Assembly: GCF_937468385.1 (NCBI RefSeq)
Contig: NZ_CALBWS010000022.1
Coordinates: forward strand, 30,311-94,310
Reading direction: 5' to 3'
Source: Neobacillus rhizosphaerae
GTDB taxonomy: Bacteria > Bacillota > Bacilli > Bacillales > Cytobacillaceae
DNA: 64,000 bases
Position numbers and translations under genes: made by a program. A model generated the notes under the pieces. The model ran no database searches. It saw only the letters and a program-made list of their open reading frames with translations, and was not told where the DNA came from. Of this stretch, positions 1 to 7,917 are shown piece after piece (position 1 is the stretch's first letter; every line of letters starts with the position of its first letter).

Positions 1-1341
1 CATATCGACTAGCTTTACTCTCGTTCGCTCACCAAGACTTAAAGTCCCAATCGGCTTAGTGATGTGCTGTTCTGTTAAACCTAAATTAGCAAGGTAGGTT
101 CTTGCTTGAAGGATGCTTTCTCTTTCGGTAATCCCTAATGCTTCAATTGCCGTTTTATCTGCTGGTAAATCAGCAACATCCTGACTTAAGTAAGCTATTT
201 TGATTGATTCGCTCTTCCACAGCTCACCTTCAAAGAATGGCTCATTCCCTATTATCATCTTAATTAATGTCGTTTTTCCGCAGCCATTTTCACCTAACAG
301 TCCAATTCTCTCTCCGTGATTAATATAGAAATGGGAATCTTGAAATAGTCTCCGATCCGCGAATGCTTTTGAAAGCCCCTTCGCCTCAATTATCCGTTTG
401 CCTCTTTTCCCTTGGCTGTCAAATTGAAATCTAACAGCAACTTCCTCAGCAGGCTTATCAACCTTGTGTTTATCAAGCTCATTCTGTAATCTTGTCATTT
501 TCGATTTCACTTGATTATCACGTTTTTTCGCCTTTACACGATGATATTCTTTAAAGCCGTTTTGCCTTTTTGAAGGACCAGAACCCTTCTTTGTTGACTC
601 ACGGTGAGCTTTTTCTGACCAGGACTTTAATTGCTCCATTTGCGATTCAACCATTTCTACTTGGCGCTGCTGGACATTATATTGGTGGCGCTGGTTCGCT
701 AATTTCTGTTGCTTTTCCTCACGATAGTCACTATAGTTACCGTTGTAAAACTGAATATTACTATTTTCTAATTCAAAGATACGATTAACCGTTTTATTTA
801 AGAAATGGCGATCATGCGAGATAATTAAAACAGGGCCATGGAACTTTGCTAACTCTGAGACTAGCCAGTCAATCCCTGTAAAATCTAAATGATTTGTCGG
901 TTCATCCAAGATTAAAAAATCTGGCTTCGATGACCAAACCATCGATAATGCGAGTTTAAGCTTTTCCCCGCCACTTAAGTGAGACAAACGATTTTCCTTC
1001 CAATCATAAACCTTTTTAAGACCTAAACCGCTAGCATGGTGAAACAACTCATTTTCCTCGATACCTACAAAGGATTGCTGGAAATGACTAACTTCATAAT
1101 CAATCGACTGTGAAAGATATCCAATCCGCAAATCTTTTGATTTTTCAATCATTCCCTTATCTGGACTTAATCTTCCGAAAATTAAATTGGCTAGTGTCGT
1201 TTTCCCTGCACCATTATTGCCGACAAGGCCTATTCGTTCCCCATTTTTTATCTCAAAGTTGATATTGTTTAATACTTTTCTTACATGAAAGCTTTTGTCT
1301 AAACCTAACCCTTTTACTACTGTCATCTGATTTTTTTGCAT
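1..1341 (-). CDS. VmlR-type ABC-F antibiotic-resistance ATPase (3' end outside the window)
   Basis: The 447 visible residues hold two ABC domains without membrane segments, the layout of ABC-F translation factors. The first domain has Walker A GNNGAGKT (about residues 41-48), signature LSGGEK (about 123-128) and LDEPTNHLD with SHDRHF. The interdomain linker is basic and contains WSEKAH, STKK and GFKEYHRVKAK, which resembles B. subtilis VmlR. The second domain has GENGCGKT and a degenerate signature LSLGER before the window edge. Known family members bind the ribosomal E site and dislodge PTC antibiotics such as lincosamides, streptogramin A and pleuromutilins. The ATG follows an AGGGGG ribosome site and a U-rich stretch. 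Attenuator signals upstream support drug-inducible expression. The resistance role is inferred by family; the exact drug range cannot be read here. Confidence 0.88.
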   Translation of the reverse strand, partial: MQKNQMTVVKGLGLDKSFHVRKVLNNINFEIKNGERIGLVGNNGAGKTTLANLIFGRLSPDKGMIEKSKDLRIGYLSQSIDYEVSHFQQSFVGIEENELFHHASGLGLKKVYDWKENRLSHLSGGEKLKLALSMVWSSKPDFLILDEPTNHLDFTGIDWLVSELAKFHGPVLIISHDRHFLNKTVNRIFELENSNIQFYNGNYSDYREEKQQKLANQRHQYNVQQRQVEMVESQMEQLKSWSEKAHRESTKKGSGPSKRQNGFKEYHRVKAKKRDNQVKSKMTRLQNELDKHKVDKPAEEVAVRFQFDSQGKRGKRIIEAKGLSKAFADRRLFQDSHFYINHGERIGLLGENGCGKTTLIKMIIGNEPFFEGELWKSESIKIAYLSQDVADLPADKTAIEALGITERESILQARTYLANLGLTEQHITKPIGTLSLGERTRVKLVDM

Positions 1342-1356
1342 AAAAAAACCCCCTTC

Positions 1357-1503
1357 ATGAACCTGAAGTGAGTTCTTATATCGTCAATCATAAACAACCA
1401 TGAAATATGTTAAACAAATAAACCTATAAAGGTTTGTTTGTTTAAATGGTTTATACGATTAGGATATAAAAAAGGACAGACTAATCCTATTCTTCAGGTT
1501 CAT
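1357..1503 (-). promoter_or_regulatory. candidate attenuator of the ABC-F gene
   Basis: The exact 12-mer ATGAACCTGAAG (1357-1368) recurs as its reverse complement at 1492-1503. In the minus-strand transcript the upstream arm covers the start of the leader peptide, and the downstream arm is followed at once by the GAAGGGGG ribosome site and seven Us. A competing local stem (CUUCA/UGAAG) overlaps the downstream arm. A small AAACCT/AGGTTT hairpin lies between. This fits ribosome-dependent switching of termination or start access; the mechanism is inferred. Confidence 0.55.
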
Positions 1504-1506
1504 CAT
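1459..1506 (-). CDS. leader peptide upstream of the ABC-F gene
   Basis: A 15-codon reading frame (MMNLKNRISLSFFIS) lies on the same strand, about 118 bases before the ABC-F start. Its first codons form the 5' arm of a 12-base inverted repeat whose 3' arm sits directly before the ABC-F ribosome site. Leader peptides of this kind are known for vmlR, vga and lsa genes, where drug-stalled ribosomes change mRNA folding. There is no strong Shine-Dalgarno sequence, so translation is inferred. Confidence 0.5.
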   Translation of the reverse strand: MMNLKNRISLSFFIS

Positions 1507-1695
1507 TTTTCGATTATTCGAATCATGTGCTGAAAAATAAGATTATAATTTCATTGGCCTTTTTTTCATTCCTTTTCGTTTAATACTTTTATTTTATTTA
1601 AAATCCAAGGTGGTTGTCAATCATTTCCTGAAAATTCACATCTGAATATGGGATTTCGTTCTCAATTTTATCCTAATAGCATATTTTCCCCTTTC

Positions 1696-1729
1696 AAAAA
1701 ACACCACGCCTATAAAGACATGGTGTTTT
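1696..1729 (-). terminator. terminator of acnA
   Basis: The stem AAAACACCA / TGGTGTTTT closes a loop of about 16 bases, and the minus-strand transcript ends in a U run. It lies 13 bases past the acnA stop. Confidence 0.8.
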
Positions 1730-1741
1730 CATTATATATAA

Positions 1742-4447
1742 TTAAGCTTGTAATTTTTCACGAAGAACCATTTGCAAAATACCGCCATGACGATAGTAAT
1801 CAATTTCAACTTCAGAATCGAAACGGACAAGAACTTCAAATTCTTTCTTGTTACCAGCTTCGTCCGTAGCAGTCACTTTTAGTAGGTCACGTGGTCTAAC
1901 GTTTTCATCTACTTGGACATCAATGGTTTCTTTCCCCGTTAAACCAAGTGTTTCAGCGCTTTCGCCTTCTTTAAATTGAAGTGGAAGAACACCCATTAAC
2001 ACTAGATTTGAACGGTGAATACGCTCAAAGCTCTCAGCTAGAACCGTTCTAATACCTAACAGGTTCGTACCTTTCGCTGCCCAGTCACGTGAAGAACCCA
2101 TTCCGTAATCTTTACCAGCTAGGACAATCAAGCCAGTTCCATTTTCTTTGTACTTCATGCATGCATCATAGATAGATGTAACTTCGCCTGTTGGCCAGTA
2201 AGTGGTAAAGCCGCCTTCTGTGCCTGGTGCGATTTGGTTTCTGATCCGAATATTTGCAAATGTGCCACGCATCATGACTTCGTGGTTCCCACGACGTGAA
2301 CCGTACGAGTTAAAGTCACGAGGCTGAACGCCTTTTTCTAATAGATATTTTCCAGCAGGAGTATTTTTCCCAATTGCTCCGGCAGGTGAAATATGGTCAG
2401 TAGTGACAGAGTCCCCGAACTTACCAACCACACGTAGTCCTGTTAATGGCTCTACTTCACCTGGTTCAGGTGATAAACCTTCAAAGAACGGTGGATTGGC
2501 GATATAAGTGGAATCCTCATCCCATGTATATAATGGTTCATTGCTTGTTTTGATTTCGTTCCAACGCTCGTTGTCGCCGAACACGTTCTCGTATTCTCTA
2601 CGGAAAAGTTCAGGTGTAACGGTGCGTTTTACGACATCATTGACTTCTGCTGTTGATGGCCAAATGTCCTTAAAGAATACGTCATTTCCATCTTTATCTT
2701 TCCCAATTGCTTCAGATGCGAAATCAATATTCACTGTACCAGCAAGAGCGTATGCCACAACTAATGGTGGTGAAGCAAGGTAGTTTGCTTTTACAAGAGG
2801 ATGAATACGTCCTTCAAAGTTACGGTTTCCAGAAAGAACAGATGTAACTAAGAGATCGTTTTCCGCGATAGTTTTTTCGATTTCTTCCTTTAATGGACCA
2901 GAGTTACCGATACAGGTTGTACAGCCATAACCAACAAGGTTGAAGCCGATTTGCTCCAGGTATGGAAGTAGCCCTGAATCACGAAGATATCCAGTTACCA
3001 CTTTAGATCCTGGTGCTAAAGAAGTTTTAACAAATTTAGGAACTTCCATTCCAAGTTCAACAGCTTTTTTCGCAACAAGTCCAGCACCTACTAAAACGTA
3101 TGGATTAGAAGTGTTTGTACAGCTAGTGATGGAAGCAATCGCAACAGCACCTGTTTTAATTGTCGTTTCATCGCCGTTGTTGAATTTAACAACTGCGCTC
3201 TTTTCAAGTTCATCAGTCTGTAAGCCGAAACCTTGGTTTCCTTGTGGTGCAGAAACAGCTTTCACGAATTCATCCTTCATTTTTGAAAGAGGAATTAAAT
3301 CCTGCGGACGCTTTGGACCGGAAAGATTTGCTTCTATTTCAGAAAGCTCAATTTCGATTACATCAGTGTAGACTGGTTCATCTGATGGATTGAAAAATAA
3401 GCCGTTTTCTTTACAATATTGTTCAACTACTTTTACCTGATCTTCATCACGGCCTGTTAAACGTAAATAAGCAAGAGATTCATCGTCAATGGCGAAGAAG
3501 CCACAAGTTGCCCCATATTCAGGAGCCATGTTAGCAATCGTAGCCCGATCTGCAAGTGGAAGTGTAGAAACTCCAGGTCCGAAATATTCAACGAATTTCC
3601 CTACGACACCATGCTTACGAAGTACTTGCGTTACTTTTAAAGCAAGGTCAGTTGCAGTTGCGCCGTTTGGTAGCACGCCAGTTAATTTAACGCCAACTAC
3701 TTCAGGAACAGGGAAATAGGATGGCTGACCAAGCATTCCAGCTTCAGCTTCAATTCCTCCAACGCCCCAGCCAAGTACGCCAAGACCGTTAATCATAGTA
3801 GTATGAGAGTCAGTACCAACTAATGTATCTGGGTATGCTTCTAGTTCACCATCAGTTTCAGCAACGTGAACGACGTCTGCTAAGTACTCAAGGTTTACTT
3901 GGTGAACGATACCGGTTGCCGGTGGTACAGCACGGTAGTTATTAAATGATTTTTGCGCCCAGCTTAGGAATTGGTAGCGTTCAGCATTTCGTTCGAATTC
4001 ATAATCCATGTTAATTCTTAATGCATCACCTGTACCGTATTCGTCAACCTGTACGGAGTGGTCGATAACTAAATCAACAGTTTTTTCAGGATTGATTTTG
4101 TCTGGATCGCCACCTAAGTCTGCCATTGCTTTTCTTAAGGAAGCAAGGTCAACTACTGCTGGAACTCCAGTGAAGTCTTGCAGGATTACACGTGAAGGCT
4201 TAAATGGAACATCCACTTCTTTCAGCTCATCTGTTCCCCATTTTGCTAAGTTTTCAACGTGCTCTTTTGTGATGACACGTCCATCGTATTGACGAAGGAC
4301 AGATTCAAGTAGTACTTTTACGGAATAAGGCAATTTGGATACGTTACCAATGCCTGCCTCTTCCAATGCACTTAAACGGTAATAGTGGTAGCGTTTACCG
4401 TTTACTTCAAAGGAAGAATGTGCGTTAAATACGTCATTTTTTACCAT
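1742..4447 (-). CDS. acnA: aconitate hydratase (aconitase A)
   Basis: Encodes the TCA-cycle enzyme that isomerises citrate to isocitrate through a [4Fe-4S] cluster (B. subtilis CitB/AcnA, also an iron-responsive RNA-binding protein). The 901 residues are close to the usual 909. Cluster ligands are visible in TSCTNTSNP and [14 protein letters not shown]; the swivelling C-terminal domain has [10 protein letters not shown] and the [12 protein letters not shown] motif. The start at 4447 was chosen because GAGGGGG lies nine bases upstream; an in-frame ATG at 4465 falls on the ribosome site. Divergent sspO upstream matches the B. subtilis neighbourhood. A double dyad in the promoter region suggests control by CcpC. 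Identification is secure. Confidence 0.97.
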   Translation of the reverse strand: MVKNDVFNAHSSFEVNGKRYHYYRLSALEEAGIGNVSKLPYSVKVLLESVLRQYDGRVITKEHVENLAKWGTDELKEVDVPFKPSRVILQDFTGVPAVVDLASLRKAMADLGGDPDKINPEKTVDLVIDHSVQVDEYGTGDALRINMDYEFERNAERYQFLSWAQKSFNNYRAVPPATGIVHQVNLEYLADVVHVAETDGELEAYPDTLVGTDSHTTMINGLGVLGWGVGGIEAEAGMLGQPSYFPVPEVVGVKLTGVLPNGATATDLALKVTQVLRKHGVVGKFVEYFGPGVSTLPLADRATIANMAPEYGATCGFFAIDDESLAYLRLTGRDEDQVKVVEQYCKENGLFFNPSDEPVYTDVIEIELSEIEANLSGPKRPQDLIPLSKMKDEFVKAVSAPQGNQGFGLQTDELEKSAVVKFNNGDETTIKTGAVAIASITSCTNTSNPYVLVGAGLVAKKAVELGMEVPKFVKTSLAPGSKVVTGYLRDSGLLPYLEQIGFNLVGYGCTTCIGNSGPLKEEIEKTIAENDLLVTSVLSGNRNFEGRIHPLVKANYLASPPLVVAYALAGTVNIDFASEAIGKDKDGNDVFFKDIWPSTAEVNDVVKRTVTPELFRREYENVFGDNERWNEIKTSNEPLYTWDEDSTYIANPPFFEGLSPEPGEVEPLTGLRVVGKFGDSVTTDHISPAGAIGKNTPAGKYLLEKGVQPRDFNSYGSRRGNHEVMMRGTFANIRIRNQIAPGTEGGFTTYWPTGEVTSIYDACMKYKENGTGLIVLAGKDYGMGSSRDWAAKGTNLLGIRTVLAESFERIHRSNLVLMGVLPLQFKEGESAETLGLTGKETIDVQVDENVRPRDLLKVTATDEAGNKKEFEVLVRFDSEVEIDYYRHGGILQMVLREKLQA

Positions 4448-4572
4448 GTGTAAAAACCCCCTCATTCGTTATCATAAAAACAAAATGAACGAAAAGTCGA
4501 AAAGTTTGAATTTTCCCATCCAGCTTTACTTTTCTCACAATTCTAATCTTAATACAACCCACTATATAAGTA

Positions 4573-4612
4573 AATAACAAGAAAGTTATTGCGTTTGATA
4601 AGTTTTTCTTAT
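4573..4612 (-). promoter_or_regulatory. tandem CcpC-like dyads in the acnA promoter region
   Basis: ATAA-N7-TTAT at 4598-4612 is an exact match to the dyad bound by CcpC at B. subtilis citB. A second inverted repeat, AATAAC-N6-GTTATT, follows at 4573-4590. Both lie 126-165 bases before the acnA start. CcpC represses citB when citrate is low; binding here is inferred from the motif. Confidence 0.55.
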
Positions 4613-4778
4613 GTTTTTTATGTATAGAGCTCTCAATATATAGAAAATCTTATCATTGCTAATGTCTTTTTCCTTAAGTTAAGTTGGTTGTCTTTCTTTA
4701 TTATTATGGCAAAAAAACGATTCTTTGTCATTTTTTTAGGCACAAATGGAAATATTAACAACTAAGGGGGTGAATCGA

Positions 4779-4931
4779 ATGGCAAAAAAACAGAAGGCAA
4801 ACCATGTCATACCTGGAGCAAATGCTGCCAAAGCTCAAGGGCAGGGAGTTGGATTCAATGAGGAAATGGCAAATGAACCTTTAACTGTCAAAGAGCGAAT
4901 GAACAATAAAAAGCGAAAAAAGAATCAATAA
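4779..4931 (+). CDS. sspO: small acid-soluble spore protein O
   Basis: This 50-residue basic protein begins [13 protein letters not shown] and ends in NNKKRKKNQ, matching the conserved ends of SspO (CotK), a minor spore-core protein of 48 residues in B. subtilis. The start at 4779 has AAGGGGG seven bases upstream, whereas an in-frame ATG 33 bases earlier has none. It is divergent from acnA, as in B. subtilis. SspO genes are normally transcribed in the forespore by SigG; no promoter was assigned here. Confidence 0.9.
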   Translation: MAKKQKANHVIPGANAAKAQGQGVGFNEEMANEPLTVKERMNNKKRKKNQ

Positions 4932-4932
4932 T

Positions 4933-4956
4933 AGCAGGAGGGGGTGGCCTCCTGCT
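4933..4956 (+). terminator. terminator of sspO
   Basis: Stem AGCAGGAGG / CCTCCTGCT followed by TTTCCTT, starting two bases after the sspO stop. Confidence 0.8.
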
Positions 4957-4960
4957 TTCC

Positions 4961-5230
4961 TTATTCGGTCATATTTACCTCTGTAACCATATTTTTAAGG
5001 TCCTGTTGGAAACGTTCTAACTGAGACCTTTGGTGTTCTGATGCTACCTCAAATGCATTCGCTATCTGCTGATATGCTTCATTTACTTCGTTCTTTAAAT
5101 GCTTAAGCTGATGCCCGTAGCTGGCACTATCACTGACAATTGTTTCAAAAAGCCCTTGTGCTTCCTCATATCCTTGCTGTGCTGCCTGAAAAGCCTGCTG
5201 TTTGTCCTTATTGTAAGGAAATTTTTGCAT
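4961..5230 (-). CDS. small coiled-coil protein of unknown function
   Basis: The 89-residue product is soluble, rich in Gln, Glu, Lys and Ala, and reads as nearly uninterrupted helix with heptad-like spacing, for example EAQGLFETIV and HQRSQLERFQQDL. There is no signal peptide or membrane segment. It sits between sspO and sspP on the opposite strand, with a GAAGGAGTGAG ribosome site before ATG. I do not recognise a named family. The spore-gene neighbourhood suggests, but does not show, a sporulation link. Confidence 0.7.
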   Translation of the reverse strand: MQKFPYNKDKQQAFQAAQQGYEEAQGLFETIVSDSASYGHQLKHLKNEVNEAYQQIANAFEVASEHQRSQLERFQQDLKNMVTEVNMTE

Positions 5231-5341
5231 AAATGTCTCACTCCTTCATTTTATATACCCTTTAAATTGCTCAGAACTAGAAAAAATATTCAGCATAAAA
5301 AGATTTATTGATTGCATCCTAAATGTTGAGGAGGGATAAAA

Positions 5342-5479
5342 ATGAACAAAAACGACGGAAAAGATATGCGTAAAAATGCTCCTAAGCAATCAGGACAGCC
5401 AGAACCGATGAGCGGTTCTCACAAAGTTAAGAATCGCAATCATACCCGGGCTAAACACAACTCGCATCATGATATGTAA
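5342..5479 (+). CDS. sspP: small acid-soluble spore protein P
   Basis: A 45-residue protein with [19 protein letters not shown] and a C-terminal HNSHHDM matches SspP (CotL) of B. subtilis (48 residues, ending HNTSHDM). It is a minor SASP of the spore core. The ATG has GAGGAGGG upstream. It lies close to sspO, as in relatives, but here a small opposite-strand gene separates them. It is short enough to be missed by length-filtered gene calling. Confidence 0.9.
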   Translation: MNKNDGKDMRKNAPKQSGQPEPMSGSHKVKNRNHTRAKHNSHHDM

Positions 5480-5482
5480 AAA

Positions 5483-5512
5483 AGCAGCTCCAACCTTTAG
5501 GCTGGAGCTGCT
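5483..5512 (-). terminator. terminator of selA (also downstream of sspP)
   Basis: Stem AGCAGCTCCA / TGGAGCTGCT; the minus-strand transcript ends in six Us, directly after the selA stop. It can also act on the converging sspP transcript. Confidence 0.8.
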
Positions 5513-5516
5513 AGAA

Positions 5517-6935
5517 TTAAATCCTCTCAAGGTTCACATGGATTAACGAATCAAGTATATGTATTTCATCTTCTGGAGTTACCGTCCTGAGATCAATAAT
5601 ATACTCATCTTTTTGGATGCGTGCGATAATAGCCGGTTTCGATTCTGTACGTAATTTTCTGCTTAGCTGTACCGCCGTTAACGAATCATGTTTTAACGCG
5701 ATAACCTTTGTTGGCAGCACTACATCAGGCATCGTTCCCCCGCCCACTTGGCTTGAATCTGGAACAATATTCACTTGATAGCTGTTTGTTTTTTGTAACA
5801 AGTTTGCAACGAAAACTCTCGCCCTTTCGTCTAATTCATTAATTGAAACTAATAAATCACGTACGGTAGGGATATTCCGTATCGCGTTTTCGCCGCGGGC
5901 ATAGTCGATTAAAGTCCCTTCAAGTGCAGCCAAGGTCATCTTATCGACACGGACCACTCTGGCTAACTGATGTTTTTTCAAGCGGTCAATGATTTCTTTT
6001 TTTCCAGCGATAATTCCTGCTTGTGGACCGCCAAGGAGCTTGTCACCACTAAAGGTAATAACATCTGCCCCCATTTCTATAACCTCTTTCACGACTGGTT
6101 CTTCACCAATACCATGCTTCCTAAAGTCGTATAAGGCACCACTTCCGAGGTCTTCATAAAAAATGACATCATCGAGCTTTTGGGTTAAATCAATAAGTTC
6201 TTCTGTTTCGACAGATTTTGTGAAACCGATGACCTTAAAATTACTGGTATGGACCTTCATGACAATCGCAGTTTCTGGGGTCACTGCTTTCTCATAATCG
6301 TACAGATGTGTTTTATTGGTTGTTCCCACTTCTATAAGTGATGCACCGCTTTCCTCCATAATGGAAGAGATACGAAAAGACCCGCCGATTTCAACAAGCT
6401 GCCCCCTTGATACAATGACTTCTTTATTCTTTGCAAATGCCCTTAAAACAAGGTAAACGGCAGACGCATTATTATTGACAACCATGGCAGACTCGGCACC
6501 GGTGATTTCTTTAATTAGATCTTCTACATGACTATGTCTTGAACCCCGTTCCCCTTCATTTAGCTTATATTCAAGGTTTGAATAGCTTCTTGCCGTTTCA
6601 ACCACATGATTAATGGCATTCTCGCTTAACCTAGCCCTACCAAGATTGGTATGTAAAATCGTTCCTGTCGCATTTATTACTTTTTCAATCGTATAGGAAA
6701 ACTGTTTTTTCAAATTAGCTTTTAGGATCAAAAACAAATCTTCAATAAAATGGCTTGTACCAGGCACGCTCCCTGTCCATTTATCATTTATGATTGCATC
6801 CCTAATTTGATCAACCACTTCTTTTAACTGCTTCGTTAACTGTGTATGATCAAGATTACTTTCTTCTAGTAAAGACAAAAACGTACCATGATTTTGAAGT
6901 TCATGGACAGCTGGAATTGAACGTAGCCATACTTT
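5517..6935 (-). CDS. selA: L-seryl-tRNA(Sec) selenium transferase
   Basis: SelA is a PLP enzyme that converts Ser-tRNA(Sec) to Sec-tRNA(Sec) using selenophosphate from SelD. Visible features are the N-terminal LRSIPAVHEL motif, TGTILHTNLGRA, the VNNNASAVYL segment and FSGDKLLGGPQAG with the PLP-binding Lys. The 472 residues fit the family. GTG at 6935 was chosen because GAAGGAG lies nine bases upstream; the longer frame starting at 6956 places that ribosome site inside the gene. selD and a SelW-like selenoprotein lie within 2 kb, so the pathway is probably active. selB and the tRNA(Sec) gene were not seen in the window. Confidence 0.95.
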   Translation of the reverse strand, partial: KVWLRSIPAVHELQNHGTFLSLLEESNLDHTQLTKQLKEVVDQIRDAIINDKWTGSVPGTSHFIEDLFLILKANLKKQFSYTIEKVINATGTILHTNLGRARLSENAINHVVETARSYSNLEYKLNEGERGSRHSHVEDLIKEITGAESAMVVNNNASAVYLVLRAFAKNKEVIVSRGQLVEIGGSFRISSIMEESGASLIEVGTTNKTHLYDYEKAVTPETAIVMKVHTSNFKVIGFTKSVETEELIDLTQKLDDVIFYEDLGSGALYDFRKHGIGEEPVVKEVIEMGADVITFSGDKLLGGPQAGIIAGKKEIIDRLKKHQLARVVRVDKMTLAALEGTLIDYARGENAIRNIPTVRDLLVSINELDERARVFVANLLQKTNSYQVNIVPDSSQVGGGTMPDVVLPTKVIALKHDSLTAVQLSRKLRTESKPAIIARIQKDEYIIDLRTVTPEDEIHILDSLIHVNLERI

Positions 6936-7042
6936 CACAAGCAAAAACTCCTTCACTAATCCTTCTTTTGCCCTATTATATCACATCAGTTTCACGTTTT
7001 ATGTCTGAATGAATAAAATGAAACGTGCAAGGGGGATTGGAT

Positions 7043-7441
7043 ATGATAAAAAAGAAACCGCTTCAAAAACAGACTTTTGATTTTGATTTAATGGAAAAGT
7101 GGTTAGAGAACTATTTTCTCGATCCACTTACATCCTATTATGATCAGACTCAATTTCAAATTGATCTTTATGAGACAGAGAAGGAATGGATTGTTGAAGC
7201 CATTCTAAGTGGATTTGAGGCATCGGAAATAAAGGTATATATAGAAGAAAAAAAATTAATGATTTCAGCTTCAAAATCCCCCCCTTCCCCGAAGCAACAA
7301 AAACGGATTCGTTCAATTGATTTCCCCTTTCAGATAATTACACAAGACATATCCGCAACTTTTTTAAATGGAATTCTAGAGGTGTTTATTTCAAAGACAG
7401 AAAAGGGATTAGGAAAAAATAGATTTATTACGCTTCCTTAA
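7043..7441 (+). CDS. Hsp20/alpha-crystallin family small protein
   Basis: The 132-residue product has the order of a small heat-shock protein: a short N-terminal segment, a beta-rich domain (FQIDLYETEKEWIVEAILSGF, then KLMISAS) and an IxFPF-like strand, ending in NGILEVFISK. Family members are ATP-independent holdases, and several Bacillus members are spore-coat associated. The ATG at 7043 has AAGGGGG seven bases upstream. The gene is wedged between selA (divergent) and the SelW-like gene (convergent). The canonical C-terminal I-x-I is weak, so the substrate role is uncertain. Confidence 0.7.
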   Translation: MIKKKPLQKQTFDFDLMEKWLENYFLDPLTSYYDQTQFQIDLYETEKEWIVEAILSGFEASEIKVYIEEKKLMISASKSPPSPKQQKRIRSIDFPFQIITQDISATFLNGILEVFISKTEKGLGKNRFITLP

Positions 7442-7501
7442 AGTTAAGTATGATTCATTTTTTTCTTAGTCGGTTTACATAACAATATTATCGAAAACAT
7501 T

Positions 7502-7534
7502 AAAGCCTCATAACCTAAATCGGTATGAGGCTTT
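7502..7534. terminator. bidirectional terminator between the Hsp20-like and SelW-like genes
   Basis: Perfect stem AAAGCCTCATA / TATGAGGCTTT with an 11-base loop lies between two converging genes and has U-rich flanks on both sides. Confidence 0.75.
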
Positions 7535-7537
7535 ATC

Positions 7538-7777
7538 TTATTTTGAAGAAATAATTTCAATCATTTCTTCAGTATTCGGAAAAATGCCTGTGTCCAGCTT
7601 AGAGTATATTTTCTCCCCATTAACCGTCACTTCGAACGCGCCCCCTGAACAAGGAATCAGCTCTAACTTTTGAATATTTCGATAAAAATGGTTAAATAAC
7701 TCCTCTGCGAAACTCGCAGCCTTTGATGAATAGTTTCATTGCATGCAAAATTCGACAATTATATGGTAGGTCTTCAT
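7538..7777 (-). CDS. SelW-like (Rdx family) selenoprotein with in-frame TGA
   Basis: Reading through one TGA (7736-7738) gives 79 residues with the thioredoxin-like Rdx fold signature: N-terminal beta strand YHIIVEF, redox motif C-M-Q-U at residues 11-14, then LELIPCSGGAFEV, VNGEKIYSK and TGIFPN, and a normal TAA stop. The TGA falls exactly where SelW/SelT/SelH proteins have Sec or Cys. The ATG has a near-perfect AGGAGG ribosome site. The hairpin CTGCGA-GTT-TCGCAG begins 17 bases after the TGA, the place of a bacterial SECIS. selA and selD are adjacent. Without recoding the gene would yield only 13 residues. Family members act as glutathione- or thioredoxin-linked redox proteins; the partner here is unknown. 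Confidence 0.9.
7705..7719 (-). promoter_or_regulatory. candidate bacterial SECIS hairpin of the SelW-like gene
   Basis: In the minus-strand mRNA, CUGCGA-GUU-UCGCAG forms a 6-bp stem with a GUU loop. The loop is 22 bases after the UGA, inside the 16-37 base range used for bacterial SECIS elements, and has G first. It matches the loop of the hairpin in selD. Confidence 0.65.
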
Positions 7778-7917
7778 AAATCTCCTCCTAAAAAAGTCCT
7801 TTCATACATCATGATAGTAAAAATATTTTATCCTATCCCCCTCTTGTTCCGCAAATATTCTGCACGATTAGTGCGGATTTATTCCGGAAGAGTTATACTA
7901 ATAAAATGGAGGTGGAC

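Noticed and set aside
2508..4292. Plus-strand frames across acnA
   Set aside because: They lie opposite a highly conserved gene, lack ribosome sites and resemble no family.
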